Shown here one piece after another: positions 44,590 to 53,610 of a stretch of DNA of 64,000 nt. The DNA lies in NCBI GenBank assembly GCA_029245345.1, contig JAQWPM010000017.1, positions 50,885 to 114,884 on the forward strand, read 5' to 3'. A program made the translations under genes and the position numbers. The notes below the pieces were generated by a model. The model did not search any database. It was given only the letters and a program-made list of their open reading frames with translations, and had not been told where the DNA came from. Within the stretch, counting starts at the first letter, position 1; every line of letters begins with the position of its first letter. Source of the DNA: Longimicrobiales bacterium (GTDB lineage: Bacteria > Gemmatimonadota > Gemmatimonadetes > Longimicrobiales > Gaopeijiaceae).

Positions 44590-46290
44590 TCAGCACTGGA
44601 CGCTCATGTCTCTTTCTTCGAGCGGAAGCACGGCAACGCGGCTGTCTCGGTCTGCCACCGCACGCATGATGTCGGCGACGAAACGGCCTACCTTCGCACC
44701 GTGTTCGTAGTCGATGTACCGCGGCTCGTCTGTGGCCTGGTGGTAGTCGACCGCGTACCCGAGTGAGAAGTACGTGACTGGAATTGCCTTGCGGAAGTAG
44801 TTCACCTGGTCGCTTCTGCAGAACCGGTTCAGGTGGTTGGTGCGGTCCCAGGAGTAGTCGATGGCCATGGGCTCGTCGCGCACCGCGTTGAGCGAGTCGA
44901 TGACGTCGCCGAACTCGGTCGAGAGCCGTCGGGCACCCAGCATCTGGATCGATGAGGGGCCGCCGAACTTCACATCCGTGACGCGGCCTTTGCCGAGCAT
45001 ATCCATGTTGTGAGCCGCGACGATGTTCTCAAGCGGGACCGTCGGGTGGTCCACGAACCAACTCGAACCCAGCAGGCCTTTTTCTTCACCCGCCTGCGAG
45101 ATGAAGATCAGCGAGCGCCTCGGCGCAGGGTTGGTCGCGAAGTACTCGGCGATCTCGAGCAATACAGAAGTACCGGAGCCGTTGTCGTCGGCGCCGTTCA
45201 TGACGGAATCCATCATGGGAGGCCGAATCGAGCGGGCCCGGGTGAGAAGCGCGTCGATCTGCGCTTGCTGCTCGGCGGTCGGCGGCCCGGGGCGGTCGTT
45301 CGCTCCCTGCGGGCGCATGATGCGATTGAACGCACGGAGCGAGTCGTGATCGACCGGGCCGTTGTTGACCATACCGACGTGGTCATTGTGAGCGCCAACC
45401 AACACGTACTCGTCCCGCAGTGCCGGGTCGCTGCCCGGCAGGATCGCGATGACGTTGCGCGTGGGATACTCGGGCCGGCGGTACTCCTCGGACCAGGCAC
45501 CGGAGACGGTCTTACCGGGTGCGCCGACCTGCACGCTCTGAAGCGGTGCGTCGAAGAGCGAGGCCGCAGCAGAGAGGCTGAGTACGGCACCTGCCGTGGA
45601 GGCGTCGTCGGGCCCCATCATGCTCGTGCGTCCGTCGAACGTGCTGGTCACGAGGGCCGCGGAAAGTTCCTCCGTCGCGATCATGACTAACGCTGCGCCG
45701 GCGTCCTGTGCCCGCGTGTCTGTGCGGTAGATGCTACGTCGCTGGGGCATCCCAGCGCCGGGGCCGGCGAGGAGCACGACCGCTTTTCCACGAACGGTGG
45801 CGGGAAGGGGTGACTTGTCTCCAAAAAGGCCTCCGAAGACCGTCTCCACATCCTCGCCCTGGAACGAGCCAGAAACCGCTGAGCGACTGTCCGCACCGGA
45901 GGGCACCCAGTCCGTCCCGGTCGTAAGGCCTCGGTCGTCGATCCGCAGAGCAGACGCAGCCCGATCGAAGGCGATCGGCCCGTACTCAAGCTCCTGGAAG
46001 TATCCGTCGTCACCCGCCGGCTGGAGCCCGAGCCGCTCGAACACCGCCGCGACGTAATCCGTCGTCATGGTGTTCTCGAGCGATATGGCATCGCGGCCCT
46101 TCATCGAGTCGTCGGCGATCTGGTACAGATGCGTCCGAAGATCGTTCGCCGCGATAGCAGATTCGGTCGGCCGAGGTGTCCAGGTCAGCGGCCCTTCGTC
46201 CGCCCAGACTATAGGGACTTGAGCGGCTAGCTCGGCCGTTCCAATGAAAGCAACGAGGGCGAAGGTGAGCAACGGAATGCGACGTAACAT
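44590..46290 (-). CDS. Secreted M28-family aminopeptidase
   Basis: A 566-residue exported zinc peptidase. The signal peptide is MLRRIPLLTFALVAFIG to ELAAQ. A protease-associated (PA) domain lies at about 140-270. The M28 core has metal ligands in VGAHNDHVG (His and Asp), NGADDNGSG (Asp), SQAGEEKGLLGS (catalytic and metal Glu) and a late His in YAVDYHQATD. Members remove N-terminal residues from peptides. The ATG at 46290 has GGAGCC upstream and starts the signal peptide; an in-frame ATG at 46374 adds 28 residues that are not signal-like. It is a lone transcript converging on the decarboxylase gene. Confidence 0.9.
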   Translation of the reverse strand: MLRRIPLLTFALVAFIGTAELAAQVPIVWADEGPLTWTPRPTESAIAANDLRTHLYQIADDSMKGRDAISLENTMTTDYVAAVFERLGLQPAGDDGYFQELEYGPIAFDRAASALRIDDRGLTTGTDWVPSGADSRSAVSGSFQGEDVETVFGGLFGDKSPLPATVRGKAVVLLAGPGAGMPQRRSIYRTDTRAQDAGAALVMIATEELSAALVTSTFDGRTSMMGPDDASTAGAVLSLSAAASLFDAPLQSVQVGAPGKTVSGAWSEEYRRPEYPTRNVIAILPGSDPALRDEYVLVGAHNDHVGMVNNGPVDHDSLRAFNRIMRPQGANDRPGPPTAEQQAQIDALLTRARSIRPPMMDSVMNGADDNGSGTSVLLEIAEYFATNPAPRRSLIFISQAGEEKGLLGSSWFVDHPTVPLENIVAAHNMDMLGKGRVTDVKFGGPSSIQMLGARRLSTEFGDVIDSLNAVRDEPMAIDYSWDRTNHLNRFCRSDQVNYFRKAIPVTYFSLGYAVDYHQATDEPRYIDYEHGAKVGRFVADIMRAVADRDSRVAVLPLEERDMSVQC

Positions 46291-46469
46291 TGAAGGCTCC
46301 GCAGTGAGGAATCGTCGATACACCGTGTGACACCGGCGCATCCGCTGTTGTTGCCCGCGATGTGCCGGACACAAACGGTAACATTACTTGTTTTTGCTGC
46401 GTGAGCGTCGTATCTGCGGCGTCTGTTGGGGCTGACGATGACGTGTCATGGATTTTGAGGAGGACGACG

Positions 46470-46580
46470 ATGAGTGGAGCGATGTTCGTGCCGGAGTGGG
46501 GCCACGAGATGGAGAGCACCTGGAAGATGCTCGACGCGATTCCGGAGGATCGACTCGACTTAGCTCCGACCGGAAGCTGA
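46470..46580 (+). pseudogene. Truncated DinB-family protein (first 36 residues)
   Basis: A short ORF with GAGGAGG nine bases before the ATG. It reads MSGAMFVPEWGHEMEST, then WKMLDAIPEDRLDLAPTG and a stop. DinB-family proteins begin in this way (helix 1 with a W-x-H, then IPEDKLDW-x-P). The remaining about 120 residues, with the second and third metal His, are absent, and the sequence after the stop shows no continuing helix pattern. The gene is therefore a 5-prime relic that still has a working ribosome site, so a tiny product may be made. It lies between two leftward genes. Confidence 0.6.
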
Positions 46581-46658
46581 CCCTTTCGCGGGTCAGTGCC
46601 ACTGGGACGCTCCGACGTTCCGGGGGCATTTTTTTGACTTCAACGCGATCGTCCGCAG

Positions 46659-47153
46659 CTAGTTCCCCGCCGATGTATCAAACATCCAACCCATGATCCA
46701 CCAGCGGTCCCCGTCGTGCCAAAGCGTGATGCTGTTCACGCCAGACGTGTACGGCTCCCCGTCTTCGGTTCGCGCGGACGCATAGCTGCTCCACACGTGC
46801 ACCATGTTGCCTGAACGGCTCACGACCCTGTCCGTCTCCCACTCGTAGAAGCCCTGCGCTCGCGGTGCGTTGTCGCCGTGATAGCCCTCGACGTCGGTGA
46901 CATTCACGACCGGCTGGCCCTCTGCGGACGCTCCAGCCAGGGCCACCCAGGCGTCGGGGTGATGCAGAGAGCGGTCTCGAGGGACATCTGCGGTTTCTCC
47001 GGCGGGGCCGGAAACGACCTCGTAGTAGGCCCGCAGGATGCCATCTATCGACCCCACATCTTCCGGGTTCGCTTCTTGAGCAGCGGCGGCGGTGCCCGTG
47101 GCTGCTAGCAGGAGGACGAACAAACGGAGTGTGTCGACGAGCTGCATTTTCAT
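46659..47153 (-). CDS. Secreted NTF2/SnoaL-like protein
   Basis: A 164-residue exported protein with signal peptide MKMQLVDTLRLFVLLLAAT to TAAAAQ. The mature part has the NTF2-like order: helix (GSIDGILRAYYEVVSGPAG), loops, then strands FYEWETDRVVSRSGNMVHVWSSY (given here as VVSRSGNMVHVWSSY) and a Trp-rich end LWHDGDRWWIMGWMFD. DUF4440/SnoaL-type proteins of this kind often have no known function. The gene is distinct from the copper-linked NTF2-like gene at 18959. A flavoprotein remnant lies upstream on the same strand. Confidence 0.68.
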   Translation of the reverse strand: MKMQLVDTLRLFVLLLAATGTAAAAQEANPEDVGSIDGILRAYYEVVSGPAGETADVPRDRSLHHPDAWVALAGASAEGQPVVNVTDVEGYHGDNAPRAQGFYEWETDRVVSRSGNMVHVWSSYASARTEDGEPYTSGVNSITLWHDGDRWWIMGWMFDTSAGN

Positions 47154-47217
47154 ATCTCGTTTCCGAAGCGCTGGGGAATGAAGGAGCGCTCCATTCTAAG
47201 GCTCGTCTGCGTGTTGC

Positions 47218-47448
47218 CTAGGGCGCGCCGAAGTGTGTCTCGATTTCCACGCCGGCTGAGCGCAGGAAGTCCGTTGGCAGCTCTCCTCCAATGAACACGA
47301 ACACGCCGTCCGCGCGCTCCTCTGTGCGAGCGCCCGCCTGGTCCTCTAAGACCACGTGATCTGACCCGATCTCAACCGGGGCTGTTTCCCAAAGCACCTC
47401 GATCGTTCCCTGCTTGAGCGCAGTCTCGATGCGTTCATGATTACCGGG
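47218..47448 (-). pseudogene. C-terminal remnant of a flavoprotein disulfide reductase
   Basis: A minus-strand open stretch from a TAA at 47449-47451 to a TAG at 47218-47220, with no start codon at its beginning. The residues read NHERIETALKQGTIEVLW, then DGVFVFIGGELPTDFLRSAGVEIET. This is the end of a thioredoxin-reductase-like, NAD(P)/FAD-dependent protein, where the V-x-V-F-I-G-G-x-x-P-T turn precedes the last helix. The N-terminal FAD and NAD(P) folds and any CxxC are missing. Replaced upstream by the sortilin-like gene on the other strand. The match is by eye. Confidence 0.55.
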
Positions 47449-47550
47449 TTACGTATTGGGGGACGCATTGTCGGGGTAGTCGTGCGGGGACCGGACCTCG
47501 CCCTTATCTTGGCCATCCTCGAATCGTCCCACGTAATCCCGAGTCGAACC

Positions 47551-50500
47551 ATGTCCGTGAAGCGCATCGTACGTTGGTCGTCAGCATCACTACTGGTACT
47601 CATGATGTTGGTGTCCGCGACCCCCCGACTCTCTGCTCAAGACGTCACACTGAACGAGGAGCTCCTCGACAACTACGCTTGGCGGAACCTCGGTCCCGAC
47701 CGGGGTGGTCGTTCAATTGGTGTGGCCGGAGTCATTGGCCAGCCCGACGTCGCCTACTTCGGTGCCGTGGGTGGTGGCTTGTGGAAGACGAGCAACGGCG
47801 GCGAGGACTGGAATTCGATCACGGACTTCAAGATCAATTCGTCTTCCGTGGGCGCGGTCGAAGTCAGCGAGACCAACCCGGATCTGATCTTCATTGGTAC
47901 AGGCGAGACCTGTATTCGCGGAAACATCCTCCCGGGTGACGGCGTGTACCGCAGCCGGGACGCGGGTGAGACGTGGGAGCATGTCGGATTCAGCGACTCA
48001 CACGGCATCTCTAAGATCCGTATTCACCCGACGAACCCGGACATTATCTGGGTCGCTTCGTTCGGGAAGTACTCGGCTGAGAGCGAAGAGCGCGGCGTCT
48101 TCAAGAGCACCGACGGTGGGGACACTTGGGAGCGCGTGCTTTTTGCGAATGGTTGGTCCGGTGCGATCGACATCGCCGTTGACCGCAACAACCCGGATGT
48201 GCTCTACGCCGCGCTTTGGCGCGCCTTCCGCAAGGAGTTCACCATGTCCTCCGGTGGTGAGGGCAGCGGGATGTACAAGAGCACTGATGGTGGTGACAAC
48301 TGGACCGAGATCACTCGGAACCCGGGCATGCCCCAGGACGGACTCGTCGGCCGCATTGGACTTGCCGTCTCAAGCGCGAATTCAAACCGCGTCTACGCGC
48401 TCTTCGAGAACGACAACGGTGGACTCTTTCGTTCGGACGACGCGGGCGCGACCTGGGAGATGGTGAACGACAACCGCCAGATCCGGCAGCGGGCCTTCTA
48501 CTACACCCACGTATACGCGGATCACCAAGACGAAGACGTCGTGTACCTGCAGAACACGGGTCTCTATAAATCGACGGATGGTGGCGAGACCTACGAGAGC
48601 ATCAGCAACGGGACGCATGGTGATCACCATGCGTTCTGGATCGACCCGGATGACCCAGACCACCTGATCGACGGAAACGATGGTGGTGGAGCGGTCAGCT
48701 TCGATCCCGAAATCGTATGGAGTGACCAGGAGTTCTCGACGTCGCAGTTCTATCATGCGGTAACGACGAAGCACATCCCGTTCCACGTCTGTGGTTCGCA
48801 GCAGGACAACAGCACCCTGTGTCTTCCCTCCGACTGGAACGCCAGCCGGATGAGCTTCGGTGGCGGTGCCGGCGGTGACGAAGACCGCAGCATCACCGAG
48901 GGCTCAATGGATGTCCATTACCGCGTGGGTGGTGGTGAGCCGGGGTACATCGCGCCGGACCCGAAAGACTTGAACATCTTCTTCTCCGGCACGAACAACG
49001 GTCGTTACATCGACCGGTTCAATCGCACGCTCAACCAGGGCCGCGAGGTGAACCCTTACCCTTGGTTCTACTCGGGTGAGCCCGCGAACGACATGGTCGA
49101 GCGTTGGCAGTGGACCTTCCCGATCATCTTCTCTCCGCTCGACGACAACATGCTCTTCGTGTCGTCCAACCGTCTGTGGAGGACCACGAACAACGGCAAC
49201 ACGTGGGACCAGATGAGCCCCGATCTCACGCGAGCTGATCCGTCGACACTTGGACACTCGGGTGGACCGATCACGGGAGATATGAACGGTCCCGAGGTGT
49301 ATGCGACGATCTTCGCGGTCGGGCCAAGCAAGGTCGACATCAATGTGATCTGGACGGGTTCGGACGACGGCCTCGTGCACGTCACGCGGGACGATGGCGC
49401 GACGTGGCAGAACGTGACGCCGCCCGATATGCCGGACTTCGGGCGCGTGAGCCGCATCGACGCTTCCGCGTTCGACGCGGGGCGAGCCTACGTCTCCGCC
49501 CGTCTCCCTCTCCTAGACGACTTCGCGCCGTACATCTGGAAGACGGACGACTACGGTCAGAACTGGACCAAGATCACTGGCGGGATCCGAGCGGACGCTT
49601 ATGTCAACGCGGTCAGCGAAGATCCGAACCGTGAGGGTCTGCTCTACGCGGGTACGGCACACGGCGTCTACGTCTCCTACAACGACGGGATGTTGTGGCA
49701 GGAACTGAACCCGGGCTTCCCGGATATTCCTGTCGTCGACGTGATTCCAGAACACGACGAACTCGTGATCGGGACGCACGGCCGTGGTTTTTGGATCCTC
49801 GACAACGTCGGCCCCATCCGGCAGGCGACTGAGGGCATGACGGACGAGGCCATGACACTCTTCGCGCCGGCCGCAGCGTATCGCTCAGCGTCGGGGGCTC
49901 GCATCACATGGTGGTTCGACGAGCAGCCCGAAGAGGCCAAGCTCGAGATCTTAGACGCGTCTGGGGCGGTCCTCCGGACCATCATCCCAGCTGACACGAC
50001 GCAGGAGCGGGACCGCTGGATGGGTGCCGCGTTGCCGCTCAAAGCCGGCCTGAGTCACCTGCAGTGGGATCTTCAGAGCGACCCGGCTCCGACGTTCCCG
50101 GGCATGATCCTCTGGGGAGTGCGCACGATGGCGCCCAAGGCGCCTCCGGGGACGTATACCGCCCGACTCACAGCGGACGGGCAGTCGCGGTCACAGAAGT
50201 TCGATATCCGCGCGAACCCGTGGATCACCGATATCACCGTGGCGGACATGGAAGCGCAGTACACATTCGGTCGGGAGATCCAGGCCAAGGTGAGTGAGGC
50301 CAACTCGGCGGTGATCGCGATCCGTCGGGTGAAGCAGCAGCTCGACGAGCGACTGGAAGAATCGGACGACCGCGACCTGGCTTCGGCCGGGGAGCGCCTG
50401 ACGACGAGCACTTCTGAGGTGGAAGCGAACGTCTACCAGGTCCGGAACCGGTCTGGTCAGGATCCGCTCAACTTCCCAATCAAAGTGAACAACCGGCTCG

Positions 50501-50715
50501 CCAACCTTCTCTCGATGGTCGAGCGGGGAGACGGGGCACCGAACGATGGAATGAGGGACGTCTTCCGCATTATGGTCGATGAGTTGGACGGGTACAGCAC
50601 GCGGCTCAACGAGATCTGGCAGACCGATCTCGCGGCAGTCAATGACGAACTGCGCAGGCTGGGTCTCGATCCGCTGGATCCGACGGATGAGAAGACGCGT
50701 CTGATTTCGGAGTAG
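47551..50715 (+). CDS. Secreted sortilin/VPS10-like beta-propeller protein
   Basis: A 1054-residue exported protein. The signal peptide (MSVKRIVRWSSASLLVLMML to PRLSAQ) is followed by a large propeller of BNR/Asp-box repeats, each with S-x-D-x-G-x-T-W-like turns such as TSNGGEDWNS, SRDAGETWEH, STDGGDTWER and SDDAGATWEM. The last third leaves the propeller (WWFDEQPEEAKLEILD onwards) and ends in a helical region. In Gemmatimonadota and related groups such proteins are annotated as VPS10- or glycosyl-hydrolase-like, with no proven activity. The ATG at 47551 starts the signal peptide. It heads a four-gene run; the M20 gene starts 4 bases after its stop. A partial paralogue is at 61452. Confidence 0.85.
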   Translation: MSVKRIVRWSSASLLVLMMLVSATPRLSAQDVTLNEELLDNYAWRNLGPDRGGRSIGVAGVIGQPDVAYFGAVGGGLWKTSNGGEDWNSITDFKINSSSVGAVEVSETNPDLIFIGTGETCIRGNILPGDGVYRSRDAGETWEHVGFSDSHGISKIRIHPTNPDIIWVASFGKYSAESEERGVFKSTDGGDTWERVLFANGWSGAIDIAVDRNNPDVLYAALWRAFRKEFTMSSGGEGSGMYKSTDGGDNWTEITRNPGMPQDGLVGRIGLAVSSANSNRVYALFENDNGGLFRSDDAGATWEMVNDNRQIRQRAFYYTHVYADHQDEDVVYLQNTGLYKSTDGGETYESISNGTHGDHHAFWIDPDDPDHLIDGNDGGGAVSFDPEIVWSDQEFSTSQFYHAVTTKHIPFHVCGSQQDNSTLCLPSDWNASRMSFGGGAGGDEDRSITEGSMDVHYRVGGGEPGYIAPDPKDLNIFFSGTNNGRYIDRFNRTLNQGREVNPYPWFYSGEPANDMVERWQWTFPIIFSPLDDNMLFVSSNRLWRTTNNGNTWDQMSPDLTRADPSTLGHSGGPITGDMNGPEVYATIFAVGPSKVDINVIWTGSDDGLVHVTRDDGATWQNVTPPDMPDFGRVSRIDASAFDAGRAYVSARLPLLDDFAPYIWKTDDYGQNWTKITGGIRADAYVNAVSEDPNREGLLYAGTAHGVYVSYNDGMLWQELNPGFPDIPVVDVIPEHDELVIGTHGRGFWILDNVGPIRQATEGMTDEAMTLFAPAAAYRSASGARITWWFDEQPEEAKLEILDASGAVLRTIIPADTTQERDRWMGAALPLKAGLSHLQWDLQSDPAPTFPGMILWGVRTMAPKAPPGTYTARLTADGQSRSQKFDIRANPWITDITVADMEAQYTFGREIQAKVSEANSAVIAIRRVKQQLDERLEESDDRDLASAGERLTTSTSEVEANVYQVRNRSGQDPLNFPIKVNNRLANLLSMVERGDGAPNDGMRDVFRIMVDELDGYSTRLNEIWQTDLAAVNDELRRLGLDPLDPTDEKTRLISE

Positions 50716-50719
50716 CGGC

Positions 50720-52060
50720 GTGCGCGCCCCCAGACTGGCGCACGTAGGAGCCGTCGCGACCGTGGTGTTGATTGCGGTTTCGGCGGATCCTCCGTTTGCG
50801 GCTGGTCAGGTGCCGGATGGGCTGGCGACTTGGGTCGACAGCAACGTCCCGGACGTCCACGCCCTCCTAGAGCGGGTCGTGAACATCAACTCGGGCACAA
50901 GCAATCATGCGGGTGTCCGAGAGGTCGGCGATATTTTCGTTGGGCGGCTCGCAGCGATGGGGTTCGATGCCAATTGGGTCGATGTGAAGCCAGATGTGGA
51001 CCGTGCCGGTCATGTGTGGGCGACCCGTGCGGGAAGCTCCGGAGCGACTGGCCGAAAACTCTTCCTCATTGGTCACATCGATACGGTCTTTGAGGAAGGC
51101 GACGCGTTCGACCGGTTCACGCGTGAAGGCTCGATCGCGCGCGGCCCCGGGATCGTGGACGACAAGGGCGGATCCGTTCTGCTCTTGAGCGCGCTCGAGG
51201 CTTTACACGCCGTCGATGGGCTCGACGGTGCTCAAATCACCATACTCCTGACCGGTGACGAAGAAAGTGTCGGCCGGCCCATCGAAGCTGCGCGTAGCCA
51301 CATGATCGAAGGGGCACGCGCGTCAGATGTCGTGCTCAGCTTCGAGCGTGGTTTTCTGCTCGACGGGGAGCCGTATGGGACCGTCGCGCGACGTGGCTCG
51401 AGCGGTTGGACTCTGACCGTCGAGGGCAAACAGGCTCACTCGGGCCGTATCTTCTCCGAGGCTGACGGGGTCGGAGCGATCAATGAGCTGTCCCGCATCA
51501 TCTATCAGTTCTACGACGAGCTGGCTGGGGAAGAGTTCCTCACCTTCAACGTAGGATCAATGGTTGGCGGCACCGAGGTCGAGTACGATCCCGTGACCCA
51601 GAGTGGGACGACGTTCGGACGAACCAATGTGATCGCGAACCGGGCGATCGCTCGAGGTGACCTGCGGACCATCTCACAGGAACAGTTGGCTCGCATCCGT
51701 TCTGGTATGAGTGACATCGTCGGTAGGAGTCTCCCGCATACTTCGGCCACGATCGAGTTTCGAGACGGCTACCCTGCGATGAGTCCCCGCGACGCCAACT
51801 ACGCTCTACTCGAGGAGTACAGCGCAGTGAGTCAGGAGCTGGGGCTCGGCTCGGTCGGGGCGCTCGATCCGGGCCTACGTGGGGCGGGGGATATCGCCTT
51901 TGCATCCGACTACATCGCAGCGGCGCTGGACGGACTCGGACCGCAGGGTGGAGATACTCACGGTCCCAACGAGTGGGTCGATCTCGACTCTTTTGCCCCA
52001 CAGATCAAGCGCGCCGCTGCTCTTATCCATCGACTGACGCACACTAGAGGGAACGACTGA
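50720..52060 (+). CDS. Secreted M20-family peptidase (glutamate carboxypeptidase type)
   Basis: A 446-residue exported dizinc peptidase. A signal peptide leads to AAGQ. The metal ligands sit in FLIGHIDTVFE (His, Asp), GPGIVDDKGG (the bridging Asp), TGDEESVG (catalytic Glu and metal Glu), then a late His in GDTHGPNEW. A dimerisation domain is inserted at about 210-330. Relatives cleave C-terminal Glu or act on small N-acyl amino acids. It starts with GTG 4 bases after the sortilin-like gene and its stop overlaps the next gene's ATG, so the four genes are likely one transcript. Confidence 0.88.
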   Translation: MRAPRLAHVGAVATVVLIAVSADPPFAAGQVPDGLATWVDSNVPDVHALLERVVNINSGTSNHAGVREVGDIFVGRLAAMGFDANWVDVKPDVDRAGHVWATRAGSSGATGRKLFLIGHIDTVFEEGDAFDRFTREGSIARGPGIVDDKGGSVLLLSALEALHAVDGLDGAQITILLTGDEESVGRPIEAARSHMIEGARASDVVLSFERGFLLDGEPYGTVARRGSSGWTLTVEGKQAHSGRIFSEADGVGAINELSRIIYQFYDELAGEEFLTFNVGSMVGGTEVEYDPVTQSGTTFGRTNVIANRAIARGDLRTISQEQLARIRSGMSDIVGRSLPHTSATIEFRDGYPAMSPRDANYALLEEYSAVSQELGLGSVGALDPGLRGAGDIAFASDYIAAALDGLGPQGGDTHGPNEWVDLDSFAPQIKRAAALIHRLTHTRGND

Positions 52061-53610
52061 TGTCCTGTCTTCAACGCCTACTTCCGTTCGCATTATTTGC
52101 CGGAGTCGCGCTCACGTCCTGTACGTCGGGCAGAGAAAACGACTATCGCGTCGCAGTCATCAAATTCCAGCAGGAGACGTGCACGTTCTGTCCCGGTGGC
52201 GACGCCCCGACCGAAGACTGGACGCGCCTTGGACCTCTCCTTCTGGCTGACAAGGTCCTGACGGACGGCGGCGGCTACATCGACGGGTTCGTAAGTCAGG
52301 CGGAGGACTATCCCGATATGGAACTGATCGGGCTTACCTCGCCGGACAATATTTTTGGTGGGTCGTCGCGTTCGTGGAGCACGAAGGAGTCCTTCGACAC
52401 CTTCGTTGGCGGCATGCTCGAGGAGCTTAGGGCGTCACTACCTGTGGACGGGATCTACCTCGCGCTCCACGGGGCCCTAGCTGTGCGCGACGTTCCGCGT
52501 CCTGAAGCCGAGATCGCTCGGCGCTTCCGTGAGGTGGTTGGTCCGGACGTCCCGATCGCCGGCACCTTCGATCTGCACGGGAACGAGGACGAACAGTTCC
52601 TCGAATCGGCGGACTTCGCGTTTGTGACCAAGCGCTTCCCCCACTATGACGATGGTCTCCAGGGCGCGAGGGCCGCACGGGCGCTCCACCGTGCGATGTC
52701 CGGCACGTACACATCGACCACCGCGACCCGTAAACCCGGCATCATCACGCCGACCGTTCTGCAGTGGACCGGAGCGGCGCCAGCTAGCGAGATCATGGAG
52801 CGTGCACGTCGATGGGAAGTTCGCGAGGAGGACGTGTTCGTGAGCGTCTTCTTCGGATTCCCTTGGTCCGACGTCCCGGACGTCGGGGCGACTGTTCATG
52901 TCATGACGAACAACGACCAGTCGCTTGCGGACGAGATCGCCGACGACATGAACGAGTACATGTGGCGTGTCCGGGAGCCGTTTGCGAACGGTGGCTTCCC
53001 GCGGCCCGATGTGGCGGCACCGATGGTCGTCGAGGCCATCGCGAACGGTCAGATCCCCGTAGCGATCGGGGACTATTCAGACCGTCCGGGTGATGCTACG
53101 CACATCACACGCGCATTCGACGCGGCTGGCATCTCGAAGGTTTTGTATGGAGCCATCAGTTCGCCGGAGACCTTGGATGCGCTTCAGGCTGCGGGTGCCG
53201 CAGTTGGAGACGCCTTCGATCACGAGATCGGAGGCTACACGGTATCAGGGGGCGATCCGTACCGGATCCAGGGGACGATCGCTTACGTCGGGCCCTGGGC
53301 AGGCTACGAATACACTGCAGCCGTGTCCTACGGCGACGGCAACATCGTGTTCATTGCTCCGGCCTACACGCAGATCATGTATCCCGAACGCTTCGCGGTC
53401 GGGGACATCGACCCGGCCGACTACGACGTCTTTGTCGTGAAGTCTCGGGCGCACTTCCGCAGAGGATTTGACGAGACGGGATTCGCCAAGACGATCATCA
53501 TCGTTGAAGCGACTGGCCCGTTCATCGGGACCACGTTCCTTGATGCTCTGCCGTATGAAAACGTCGACCTGTCAAACCTCTACCCATACGGCACTCCGGA
53601 CGGCCGATGA
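52060..53610 (+). CDS. M81-family (MlrC-like) lipoprotein metallopeptidase
   Basis: A 516-residue protein of the MlrC/M81 family (DUF1485 plus MlrC C-terminal domain). MlrC was named for linearised microcystin breakdown, but most members have unknown targets. The N-terminus has lipobox LTSC (Cys21 region), so it is probably a periplasmic lipoprotein, which is not usual for the family. The core motif GTFDLHGNEDEQFL and the preceding IYLALHGALAV are kept. Its ATG overlaps the M20 stop by one base, and its stop overlaps the next gene by 4 bases. It should act with the M20 peptidase on a shared substrate. Confidence 0.85.
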   Translation: MSCLQRLLPFALFAGVALTSCTSGRENDYRVAVIKFQQETCTFCPGGDAPTEDWTRLGPLLLADKVLTDGGGYIDGFVSQAEDYPDMELIGLTSPDNIFGGSSRSWSTKESFDTFVGGMLEELRASLPVDGIYLALHGALAVRDVPRPEAEIARRFREVVGPDVPIAGTFDLHGNEDEQFLESADFAFVTKRFPHYDDGLQGARAARALHRAMSGTYTSTTATRKPGIITPTVLQWTGAAPASEIMERARRWEVREEDVFVSVFFGFPWSDVPDVGATVHVMTNNDQSLADEIADDMNEYMWRVREPFANGGFPRPDVAAPMVVEAIANGQIPVAIGDYSDRPGDATHITRAFDAAGISKVLYGAISSPETLDALQAAGAAVGDAFDHEIGGYTVSGGDPYRIQGTIAYVGPWAGYEYTAAVSYGDGNIVFIAPAYTQIMYPERFAVGDIDPADYDVFVVKSRAHFRRGFDETGFAKTIIIVEATGPFIGTTFLDALPYENVDLSNLYPYGTPDGR

